A DNA stretch of 64,000 bases from Candidatus Cloacimonadota bacterium (GTDB lineage Bacteria; Cloacimonadota; Cloacimonadia; Cloacimonadales; TCS61), in NCBI GenBank assembly GCA_030445745.1, contig JASUTE010000002.1, positions 62,001 through 126,000 on the forward strand, in the 5' to 3' direction. The notes beneath the pieces were generated by a model, which did no database searches, was not told where the DNA came from, and saw nothing but the letters and a program-made list of their open reading frames with translations. Positions 52,272 to 61,618 of the stretch are shown here, piece by piece (position 1 is the stretch's first letter; each line of letters starts with the position of its first letter). The translations under genes were made by a program, and so were the position numbers.

Positions 52272-53126
52272 ATGGCGAACACACGAGATATAAAAAATAG
52301 GATAGATAGCGTAAAAAGCACCAGGCAGATTACCAATGCTATGAAAATGGTAGCGGCAGCGAAATTGAGACGTTCCCAAGAAAAGATCTTGGCTGCGCGA
52401 CCGTATGCTGACAATATAAACAAAATGCTGCGAAAACTAAAATTGAAAAATAAATTTACTGAACATCAACTATTGTATCCCAATCAAGATGCTGCCCGTA
52501 ACGCCTTTGTGTTTGTAACTTCCGACCGTGGACTATGTGGCGGTTTTAATTCTATGATTTCGAAACGTGCTCTAATTTATTTGGAAGAACACAAAAACAC
52601 CGATATTATTTGCATTGGGAAAAAAGGCTACGACTATATTCGCCAACATACAAATCTGGAAATAACCGAAAAATATTTTAATTTCTTCAATGAGATGGAT
52701 TTCTCTATTTCCAAACAGATTGCAGATGATTTACTAAAAAAATTCCTGAAGGGAGATTACGGAAAGATAGATATTCTCTACAATGAGTTTAAATCTGCAA
52801 TTCAGCAAAACATTATTACAAAGCAGTTGTTACCAATTGTACCAGCTGAAAATGAGGAGATTTCTACTCTGGATTTTATCTATGAACCAGATGACAACAC
52901 CATTATTAGCGAATTAGGGGAAAAATATATCGAAGTAGAGATTTGGCGCATTATGTTAGAATCTTCGGCAGCAGAACAGGGCGCTCGTATGACCGCTATG
53001 GATTCTGCTACCGATAATGCCGATGAATTAGTTGAAGAACTTACACTTAAATATAATCAGGTCAGACAATCAAGTATTACTAAAGAGATTATCGAGATAT
53101 CGTCTGGCGCAGAAGCTTTAAAATAA
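52272..53126 (+). CDS. atpG: F-type ATP synthase subunit gamma
   Basis: The 284-residue central shaft subunit. The N-terminal coiled-coil begins NTRDIKNRIDSVKSTRQITNAMKMVAAAKLRR (in pieces RIDSVKSTRQITNAMKMV). The Rossmann-like middle contains FVTSDRGLCGGFN. The C-terminal signature is MTAMDSATDNADELVEELTL. It rotates inside the alpha3beta3 head. Confidence 0.96.
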   Translation: MANTRDIKNRIDSVKSTRQITNAMKMVAAAKLRRSQEKILAARPYADNINKMLRKLKLKNKFTEHQLLYPNQDAARNAFVFVTSDRGLCGGFNSMISKRALIYLEEHKNTDIICIGKKGYDYIRQHTNLEITEKYFNFFNEMDFSISKQIADDLLKKFLKGDYGKIDILYNEFKSAIQQNIITKQLLPIVPAENEEISTLDFIYEPDDNTIISELGEKYIEVEIWRIMLESSAAEQGARMTAMDSATDNADELVEELTLKYNQVRQSSITKEIIEISSGAEALK

Positions 53127-53131
53127 AATAA

Positions 53132-54705
<1,574 letters not shown>

Positions 54706-54706
<1 letters not shown>

Positions 54707-55110
54707 TGGACAAGGTTCACTTGGATATCTTTCAGCCGCAACAAGTAAAATTGCAGGATGATTTTGACCATGTAATTGTCCCTGGCATAGAAGGCGATTT
54801 TGGAATCTCAATTGGACATACTCCGTTTATCACTATGCTAAGGCCGGGAGTAATAAGTGCATACAAAGGAGATAAAGTCGATAATTATGCTATTCATGAT
54901 GGCTTTGTTACAGTAGAAGATGATAAGGTTGTAATAACTTGTCAGACCATTGAGGCAGCAGCAGAGATAGATGCCCAGAGAGCCAAAAAGGCTAAGCAGC
55001 GTGCAGAAAAGCGGCTGCAGGCACCTCCCGATAGCTCCGATATCGATTTTCGCCGGGCAGAGTTAGCACTGAAAAGATCACTAGTCAGACTTAGTCTGAA
55101 AGAATCATAA
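54706..55110 (+). CDS. atpC: F-type ATP synthase subunit epsilon
   Basis: The 134-residue subunit has the N-terminal beta-sandwich with VPGIEGDFGISIGHTPFITMLRPG (pieces GDFGISIGHTPF, LRPG) and the HDGFVTVEDDKVVI block. A C-terminal helical pair (about residues 85-134) is rich in Ala, Lys and Arg. It regulates ATPase activity and couples rotation. It overlaps atpD by one base and is followed by a terminator. Confidence 0.93.
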
Positions 55111-55128
55111 TAAAATACTTGCACTATT

Positions 55129-55164
55129 TAGGAAGCTGTTACATGATAGCTTCCTATTTTTTTT
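55129..55164 (+). terminator. Intrinsic terminator of the atp operon
   Basis: TAGGAAGCT pairs perfectly with AGCTTCCTA across a 10-nt loop, followed by eight T residues. It begins 19 nt after the atpC stop. Confidence 0.93.
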
Positions 55165-55180
55165 ATATAAGGATGTAAAA

Positions 55181-56392
55181 TTGAAAAAATTGATAATATT
55201 ATTAAGTATGGTAATTTTTCTGACCTGTAATGCCCAAACTGAGGAAAAAAAAGTTCAACCGGAGGGAATGGAAACCCTAAAAGCTGAAAAAACAAAAGAG
55301 GAAAAATCACTACAAAATTCTAAAAATACTGATAATATTGAGTATCTAAAACCATTCGATTTTACTAAAGGTTTATATTTAAGTGCATTTACAGTAGGGT
55401 CAAATAAATTTGAAACAATTTTGGATAGCGCTCAGGCTGCTGGGATAAACACAGTAGTTTTCGATCTGAAAAACATGAAAGGGCGCATTTTCTTTTCAGT
55501 GCCACAAAAAGACTCTCTCAGGCGCTCTAGAGTAAAACCGGTATTAAATGTCCAAAAAACCGTAAAAGCTCTTCATCGGCGAAATATGAGGGCTGTTGCT
55601 CGTGTGGTGATGTTCCATGATAGATATATCGCAAGTCGAGATAGTACGATACGGCCCAGAAGTACTGCTGGCGGAGTCTGGCAGGAATATCGTCGGCACG
55701 GTCCTTCCTGGCTGGATCCTTCTTTACCAGAAGTTCAGGCCGAATTATTGAGTATTGTGGAAGAGGCTGCGAAAAACAAAGTAGATGAAATACAGTTAGA
55801 TTATGTAAGATTTCCTACCCAAGGAAAAGTAGGAGAAGCAGAGTTTGATTTCATGCGCAAAGATTCACTTTTGGCCAAACAGGATAGTTTATATAAAAAA
55901 CGTAGTAAGATAGATATAATAACAGAGTTTACGCGCAATGTGAAAAATATTTGTAATAAGTATAATATAACTTTAAGTGCAGATGTATTTGCTATAGTAG
56001 CTTGGCAAAGGGCGGCAGATGTAGAAAATACAGGTCAGGATATTGCCAGAATGACTAAAAATCTTGATTTTATACATCCTATGATTTATTCATCTCATTT
56101 TTCTGATGGGTTTGGATTTCGGCGTGATGTGGCTAATGAGCCCTATCATATTGTTTATAAGGCTGCTAAGTTGACCAAGCGTCATAGTTCACCAAGCTGC
56201 CGTGTAGCACCCTATATCCAAGCAAACCGTTGGCGGGTAAATTACAAACCTGAATATATTTATGCACAACTGCAAGCAATTGAAGATTTGGGATTAGATG
56301 GTTTTATATTATGGGATGCTGCGAATAATTATTTTGATACTTTGAGATGGATAAGAGAAAGAAATAATTCTACAAGTATGAAATCGGAATAG
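55181..56392 (+). CDS. Putative glycoside hydrolase of the DUF4015 type, lipoprotein
   Basis: The 403-residue exported protein starts with TTG, preceded by AAGGAT. The signal ends in FLTC, a possible lipobox (Cys16). The TIM-barrel-like part contains KGLYLSAFTVGSNKF, INTVVFDLKNMKGRI, VDEIQLDYVRFPT, HPMIYSSHF and DGFILWDAANNY. These are the conserved blocks of the DUF4015 putative glycoside hydrolase family. The substrate is unknown; cell-envelope or exopolysaccharide glycans are plausible. Confidence 0.82.
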   Translation: MKKLIILLSMVIFLTCNAQTEEKKVQPEGMETLKAEKTKEEKSLQNSKNTDNIEYLKPFDFTKGLYLSAFTVGSNKFETILDSAQAAGINTVVFDLKNMKGRIFFSVPQKDSLRRSRVKPVLNVQKTVKALHRRNMRAVARVVMFHDRYIASRDSTIRPRSTAGGVWQEYRRHGPSWLDPSLPEVQAELLSIVEEAAKNKVDEIQLDYVRFPTQGKVGEAEFDFMRKDSLLAKQDSLYKKRSKIDIITEFTRNVKNICNKYNITLSADVFAIVAWQRAADVENTGQDIARMTKNLDFIHPMIYSSHFSDGFGFRRDVANEPYHIVYKAAKLTKRHSSPSCRVAPYIQANRWRVNYKPEYIYAQLQAIEDLGLDGFILWDAANNYFDTLRWIRERNNSTSMKSE

Positions 56393-56556
56393 CTACTGGT
56401 ATTTGGTTAAAAGATATCGAAGAAAAAAAGTGAAAAGAAACTATAACTGAAAAGTGCTTAAATCCTTTACGAGGAATTTACAGACTTTTTGGGCTTGACT
56501 GTACTAAAAATAAGAAATTATTTTGCAAATTAAATAGAAATTGGAATAAATAGCGT

Positions 56557-57303
56557 ATGAAAAGAGATAATGATAGTAAGGACAGTAACTACAAAATGAC
56601 GATTGTTGTTCCTGTTTACAACGAGCTTGCGAATATTCCGAGATTGGGAATTACTCTTTTAGAATATCTAACTCAAAGTAAAGTCAAAAGCAAGGTACTT
56701 TTCATTGACGACGGTTCTACAGATGGTAGTTTTAATGAAATTGAGCGGTTGTGTACCGACAATCCTAATTTAAATTACATTAAATTTAGCCATAATTGTG
56801 GTTTAAGTAGTGCGATTAAAGCAGGAATAGATCACTGCAACACCGAGCTTTTAGGTTATATTGATGCAGATTTGCAAACAACCCCTTTCGATTTTGATAA
56901 ATTACTTGCATATATTGATGACTACGAAGCTGTTATAGGTATTCGCAATAAACGAAATGATTCTTGGAATAAAAAGATTCAATCATTGCTAGCCAACAAT
57001 ATCCGGCGCGCCCTTATCAATGATGGCATCATCGACACCGGTTGCCCCCTTAAAGTTATCAAAACAACGGTAGCCCAAGCGATTCCATTTTTTGATGGAT
57101 TACATAGGTTCATTCCTGCCATGATACAGTTGCAACATGGTAGAATTAAGCAGGTGCCAGTACAGCACTTTAAGCGCAAAGCAGGGACTTCCAAATTCAA
57201 TATCTTCAATAGATCGTTCAAACCTCTACAGGATACATTTGCCTTTCGCTGGATGCGTAGCAGATATATAAACTACAAGATCGAAAAAACGGATATCTAT
57301 TGA
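56557..57303 (+). CDS. Family 2 glycosyltransferase (ArnC-like, without membrane anchor)
   Basis: A 248-residue GT2 enzyme with MTIVVPVYNELANIPRL, LFIDDGSTDGSF, the metal motif DADLQTTP and the acceptor-side HFKRKAGTSKFN. Unlike the enzyme at 39388 it has no C-terminal transmembrane segments. It is the first gene of a tightly packed three-gene unit with a LAB_N protein and an ArnT-like transferase. Together these suggest transfer of a sugar to a polyprenyl phosphate and then to an envelope glycolipid. Confidence 0.83.
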   Translation: MKRDNDSKDSNYKMTIVVPVYNELANIPRLGITLLEYLTQSKVKSKVLFIDDGSTDGSFNEIERLCTDNPNLNYIKFSHNCGLSSAIKAGIDHCNTELLGYIDADLQTTPFDFDKLLAYIDDYEAVIGIRNKRNDSWNKKIQSLLANNIRRALINDGIIDTGCPLKVIKTTVAQAIPFFDGLHRFIPAMIQLQHGRIKQVPVQHFKRKAGTSKFNIFNRSFKPLQDTFAFRWMRSRYINYKIEKTDIY

Positions 57304-57941
57304 TGAATAGCTGGTTGTCATCCTCTTACTTAACATATGCCATTGGTTTATTAGCTCAATTATTTTTCTCTGCCCGCTTACTAATACAGTGGTTCAAATC
57401 TGAAAAAGAAAAAAAAATCATGACCCCAGAAATTTTTTGGGAATTCAGTTTGATCGCTGCTTTTTTACTTTTTATCTACGGCTGGTTACGTCACGATTTC
57501 GCTATTATATTAGGACAAACCATAACTTATTTCATTTATATTAGGAATATGTACTTTCAAAAATCTTGGCAGAAGATACACAGCATATTGCGAATTTTTA
57601 TATTAAGCTTTCCCGTTATTATACTGGTTCTATCAATTAAAAATCATCAGAATCTGATTAATCAACTTTTTAAAAACCAAAATATTCCCCCTTTATTAAT
57701 AATATGGGGTAGCTTAGGACAGGTTATTTTTACCTTAAGGTTTGTTTATCAATGGCTTTATTCTGAAAGAATTAAAAAATCGCGCTTACCTATAACTTTT
57801 TGGGTCATAAGTTTAATCGGTTCAGCAATGATTTTAAGTTATGCGGTGTACCGAAAAGATCCTATTCTCTTTTTGGGTCAATCGGTCGGTTTTATAATTT
57901 ATTTTAGAAACATTATTATTGGAAAGAGGGAGTTAAAATGA
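57303..57941 (+). CDS. Lipid A biosynthesis N-terminal (LAB_N) domain membrane protein, duplicated
   Basis: The 212-residue protein is made of two LAB_N repeats. Repeat 1 is about residues 10-83, with AQLFFSARLLIQWFKSEKEKK and GQTITYFIYIRNMYF. Repeat 2 is about 132-207, with GQVIFTLRFVYQWLYSERIKK and GQSVGFIIYFRNIII. Each repeat has about three transmembrane helices. LAB_N proteins sit beside ArnC/ArnT-like genes in many bacteria and may act as lipid-linked sugar flippases. The start ATG overlaps the previous TGA (TGATG). An in-frame TTG one codon earlier is less likely. Confidence 0.85.
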   Translation: MNSWLSSSYLTYAIGLLAQLFFSARLLIQWFKSEKEKKIMTPEIFWEFSLIAAFLLFIYGWLRHDFAIILGQTITYFIYIRNMYFQKSWQKIHSILRIFILSFPVIILVLSIKNHQNLINQLFKNQNIPPLLIIWGSLGQVIFTLRFVYQWLYSERIKKSRLPITFWVISLIGSAMILSYAVYRKDPILFLGQSVGFIIYFRNIIIGKRELK

Positions 57942-59551
57942 GCACAGGACAGAAAAATCTATTCTTTTTGTTATTTATAGCTGCAGTTGCTCTGTATATA
58001 AATGTTGGGTCGTACGGTGTTATCGAAACCAGCGATGCCCGTTATGCCGAAATCTCACGCGAGATGTACGCTTCAGGCGACTATTTACATCCAAATTTTC
58101 TAGGTATCCATCATTATCATAAACCTCCTTTCACCTATATGATTACCGCCTTAGGTTATCATTTGTTTGGTGTTAATCCATTTGGAGCCAGGTTTTTCCT
58201 GCAGCTAGCTATTCTTTTACAAATATTACTTGTATATAAATTAGCATTTCTGCTTTTCAATAATAAAAAAACAGCTCTCTGGGCGGCGATTATTTATTTC
58301 AGCTTCCCAATAGTTATATCTTCCTCGCGTATGTTGACTACCGATCCCTTCCTTACTACTTTTGCTATTTTAAGTATGTATGCCTATGTAAAATATCGTA
58401 AAAGCAACAAAAAGGGATTTTTTTATCTTTTTACTGTGAGTTTAGCTTTAGGAATGCTAACCAAAGGGCCTGTTATTTTTATTATTCCCGTTGCTTTCAT
58501 AATTCCCTATAGCTTTACCGAAAAAACTAAGAATAAACTGGGTTGGCACCATTTACTTGCGTGGTTAATATTTATTATTTTAGCTCTTTCATGGTATTTA
58601 TATTTAGTCATAAATAATCACGATTTCTTAAGTTATTTTCTGGGTAGACAAACCCTAGATAGATTATCCAGTAATGTTTTTAATCGAACTGAGCCTTTTT
58701 GGTATTTTTTGGTTTTTGGGCCTTTAATGGGGTTACCTTGGATTTTGACATTACCTCATTTGCTGAAGAAGAAAAAATTATTCTCTCCCAAAACTAACTT
58801 GTTTGCTCTTTTACTAGGAATACTTATCCCGCTTATCTTCTTTTCTCTTTCTGCATCTAAGCGTATCTTGTACATTCTTCCTATTTATAGTTTGTTGGCT
58901 ATTTTAATAGCGCATTTGCTAAATATCACAGAAAATAGAAAAATAGTTAATAAAATAATGCTCTGGTTTTCTTTAATCTTAATAATAATTCTCGCAATAG
59001 CTCCTTTTTTTAGCCGAGAATTAGAGCTTCCCATATTTTTTACTGTACTCTGTTTCTTGGCATTTATATTACTTATTGGAATCTACCACTCTACCCAAAT
59101 TAGCAACAAATATAAATCTGGTGCCATATCATTAACTCTAACAGTATTTTTGTTGGTAGCTGGCAGTTATGGAATGTCAAAAAATGAGTTAGAAGTAAAC
59201 AGCCCTCGTCCTGTTACTGATTTTATTATTAAAAATAAGCTGGTTCACAGAACTATATTAGTCTACAATACTAGAAAACCTTCCATTGCTTTTGGATTGA
59301 ATAAAGCTATTGTATGCTTGAATGATGGTAGTAAAAGCCTACACAGGGAAACTCAGTTCGAGAATAATTTACAATGGAAGAATTATCTGATAGATATGCA
59401 TAATACTTCCGAACTGAAATTCCTAAAAAAGAAATTAGAAAAACCGAGTGTACTTATTGTATATAAACATGAGATTCATGACAATAGCAAATGGTTAAAA
59501 AATTACTACCAAAATGTAGAGAAAATTGGAAAATGGAAAGTCTATTATTAG
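57938..59551 (+). CDS. ArnT-like (GT39/PMT family) membrane glycosyltransferase
   Basis: The 537-residue polytopic enzyme has about 11 hydrophobic segments and a periplasmic C-terminal domain (about residues 415-537). The catalytic loop motif reads IETSDARYAEISREM (about residues 30-44), followed by HYHKPPF, as in ArnT and related undecaprenyl-phosphate sugar transferases. It is coupled by ATGA to the LAB_N gene. It probably moves a sugar from a polyprenyl phosphate to lipid A or another envelope acceptor. Confidence 0.85.
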   Translation: MSTGQKNLFFLLFIAAVALYINVGSYGVIETSDARYAEISREMYASGDYLHPNFLGIHHYHKPPFTYMITALGYHLFGVNPFGARFFLQLAILLQILLVYKLAFLLFNNKKTALWAAIIYFSFPIVISSSRMLTTDPFLTTFAILSMYAYVKYRKSNKKGFFYLFTVSLALGMLTKGPVIFIIPVAFIIPYSFTEKTKNKLGWHHLLAWLIFIILALSWYLYLVINNHDFLSYFLGRQTLDRLSSNVFNRTEPFWYFLVFGPLMGLPWILTLPHLLKKKKLFSPKTNLFALLLGILIPLIFFSLSASKRILYILPIYSLLAILIAHLLNITENRKIVNKIMLWFSLILIIILAIAPFFSRELELPIFFTVLCFLAFILLIGIYHSTQISNKYKSGAISLTLTVFLLVAGSYGMSKNELEVNSPRPVTDFIIKNKLVHRTILVYNTRKPSIAFGLNKAIVCLNDGSKSLHRETQFENNLQWKNYLIDMHNTSELKFLKKKLEKPSVLIVYKHEIHDNSKWLKNYYQNVEKIGKWKVYY

Positions 59552-59588
59552 ATGTGACATTGCAGATGAACTAGCCTTAATATGATTT

Positions 59589-59954
59589 TCACATTTTATT
59601 ACCAGTTCTTGGTTTCCCCACCCATACTATGCGCACCGGTACCTTTTGTTGGTGGGCATAATCCATAGTATATTTAGTACCTTCGCAAACTCCATCCCAA
59701 AAAGCCAACACTTTATCGCAATGGTTCACGATCTGATTATCGCGAACGTGTTTAGCTTGCGTGCCATACTTGGCATAATCAGGTGGAAATTCCAGCAAGG
59801 GAATATTGTTTTGAATAGCGTAGCGGCGCGCTAGGCTATCGGTACCTAGCGCTGCGCCACTAATTATTTTAGTTACGTTATTTTCTTTTTCTATTTCGAT
59901 GGCCAGCAGTCGAAAATCTTGGAATTCTTTGCTGCCGATAACTGCCAGCTTCAT
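59589..59954 (-). CDS. SLOG-fold (DUF2493/YAcAr-like) nucleotide-binding protein
   Basis: The 121-residue protein starts with MKLAVIGSKEFQD, has IISGAALGTDSLARRYA (the SG-GxD nucleotide loop), and VLAFWDGVCEGTKYTMDYA. This is the compact SLOG Rossmann-like fold seen in DprA/LOG relatives and in phage or nucleotide-signalling genes. Function is unknown. It abuts manC directly (1-nt boundary), so it is co-transcribed with it. Confidence 0.75.
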   Translation of the reverse strand: MKLAVIGSKEFQDFRLLAIEIEKENNVTKIISGAALGTDSLARRYAIQNNIPLLEFPPDYAKYGTQAKHVRDNQIVNHCDKVLAFWDGVCEGTKYTMDYAHQQKVPVRIVWVGKPRTGNKM

Positions 59955-61010
59955 CTATAAAAGCTCTGTTTTACCTTTTTTCTTCAGGTTTTCCACGATC
60001 TGTTTAACTTTTTCCGTATTGTTCTTATCAGCAATAAGCAGGGCATCGTCGGTTTCTACCACAACCAGGTTTTCCACACCGATAAGGGCTACTGTTTTTT
60101 TGGTATTCACATAGTTTTTGCTGCTGTTAATGACTTCTTTTTCGGTTTTGATCACATTTTCGTGTTCATCTTTGGGCGAAAGATCATACAATGCACCCCA
60201 ACTACCCACATCGCTCCAGCCGTAGTCTACCGGAATAACAACGGCATTGCTAACTTTTTCCATTATACCAATATCTACTGGGATCTTGGGCATTTCTTTA
60301 TAAAGTTGTGAAATATCGGAATTTTTCCCTTTCTGCTGCCATTTTTCCTCTATTTTTTGCATATTTTCATAGATCTGTGGTTGTAATTTTTGGTAGGAAT
60401 TTAAAATAGTTTCCACACTCCACATAAACATCCCGCTATTCCAATAATAATTAGCAGAAACCAGAAATTCGTTTGCTTGGGAAAGATCGGGTTTTTCAGT
60501 AAATTTCTGGATCGACTGGGTTTGTTCATCTAACCAGCCACCAGCTTGAATATAGCCATAACCGGTTGCCGGATAGGTGGGTTTGATGCCAAAAGTAACC
60601 AGTTTACCCTGCTTAGCAGCTTCTTTACCATAGTGCAGACTTTCTCGGAAGCGCTTCTCATCTTTTATCAAGTGGTCTGCCGGCAGCACTACCATAACTT
60701 CATCTTGCGGTACAATATCTTTTAAGTAGAAGCTGCTAAGAGCAATACACGGCGCTGTATTCATACCAAAAGGTTCGATTATTATGTTCTTTTCAGGCAA
60801 TTCGGGTAGATGCTTTTTGATAAGCTCCACTTGGCTGGCAGCAGTAACAATAAAGGTTTTTTCCAAAGGCACTAAGCCTTCCAACCTATCTATCGTCATA
60901 TTTATCATTGGCTTATCCGACAAAATATTTAAAAACTGTTTGGGGTTACTTTTACGGCTGAGTGGCCAAAATCTGGAGCCTACTCCGCCTGCCATAATTA
61001 AAGCTATCAT
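59955..61010 (-). CDS. manC: Mannose-1-phosphate guanylyltransferase
   Basis: Makes GDP-mannose from mannose-1-phosphate and GTP. The 351 residues form the nucleotidyltransferase domain with IMAGGVGSRFWPLSRKSNPKQFL (pieces MAGGVGSRFWPLSR, NPKQF), VLPADHLI, FTEKPDL, YYWNSGMFMW and VDYGWSDVGSW. The C-terminal isomerase domain of bifunctional ManC/AlgA is absent, so the enzyme is monofunctional. It overlaps lolA by 4 nt. GDP-mannose could supply a polyprenyl-phosphate mannose synthase such as the one at 39388. Confidence 0.92.
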   Translation of the reverse strand: MIALIMAGGVGSRFWPLSRKSNPKQFLNILSDKPMINMTIDRLEGLVPLEKTFIVTAASQVELIKKHLPELPEKNIIIEPFGMNTAPCIALSSFYLKDIVPQDEVMVVLPADHLIKDEKRFRESLHYGKEAAKQGKLVTFGIKPTYPATGYGYIQAGGWLDEQTQSIQKFTEKPDLSQANEFLVSANYYWNSGMFMWSVETILNSYQKLQPQIYENMQKIEEKWQQKGKNSDISQLYKEMPKIPVDIGIMEKVSNAVVIPVDYGWSDVGSWGALYDLSPKDEHENVIKTEKEVINSSKNYVNTKKTVALIGVENLVVVETDDALLIADKNNTEKVKQIVENLKKKGKTELL

Positions 61011-61618
61011 AATCTTTCCTTTCTGTTATCTATTATGTTCACATCATCATCAAATTCAATTTGGAAAATCTGGGGCGAGATCTTTTTGTTATAAACTTCG
61101 TTAAAAAAGCTATACTCTACCCAATTTCCACTATTGTCTTCAATTCTAATTATTTTTAACCAGCCATCTTTTACTGTGGCTGTAATAAATTTGTTTTGGG
61201 CTTTTTTTAGTAAAATATTATACCCATTTTTTGTAGTAACAAGTTCTTTTTCAGCATCTTCCCAATAATATTTCAAAATTTCTATAGGACGCAATTTAGT
61301 ATCAATTTTATCGGTAATTAGCACCTGCTCGGCACTCGGGTCGTACATTATCACTTTAGTACTATCGATAAGCAGTTTCTGTCCATCCGGCTGCTGGTAA
61401 CTAAGCAGCAAATTATCGTTGTTGTAGAATATTTTGCCATTAGAAGTTTTATGAATATCTACTTCAGTCCAATAATTTTGTTGAGAAAACTCCGCCTGGT
61501 AAGTTTCCACATCAGCGTATTTTTGTTTAAGTTGGGAAAATACTTCGTCTAATTCTGTGGCAGTTAAGTTTACTGCCAGCAACATCACTAGTGCCAGTGT
61601 TATTCTAAAAATCATCAT
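61007..61618 (-). CDS. lolA: Outer-membrane lipoprotein carrier protein LolA
   Basis: Periplasmic chaperone carrying lipoproteins to the outer membrane. The product has about 203 residues, with a signal peptide (MMIFRITLALVMLLAVNLTA). The LolA fold shows VETYQAEFSQQNYW, NGKIFYNNDNLLLSYQQPDG (in part), LLIDSTKVIMYDP and VEYSFFNEVYNKKISPQIFQI. The start at 61618 gives a clean signal peptide. An ATG 15 nt upstream lies further inside ftsK. It overlaps the ftsK end. Confidence 0.85.
   Translation of the reverse strand: MMIFRITLALVMLLAVNLTATELDEVFSQLKQKYADVETYQAEFSQQNYWTEVDIHKTSNGKIFYNNDNLLLSYQQPDGQKLLIDSTKVIMYDPSAEQVLITDKIDTKLRPIEILKYYWEDAEKELVTTKNGYNILLKKAQNKFITATVKDGWLKIIRIEDNSGNWVEYSFFNEVYNKKISPQIFQIEFDDDVNIIDNRKERL

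Noticed and set aside
52022-52423. Open frame of 133 codons opposite atpA/atpG
   Set aside because: Antisense shadow crossing two conserved genes; no ribosome site and a random-looking hydrophobic composition.
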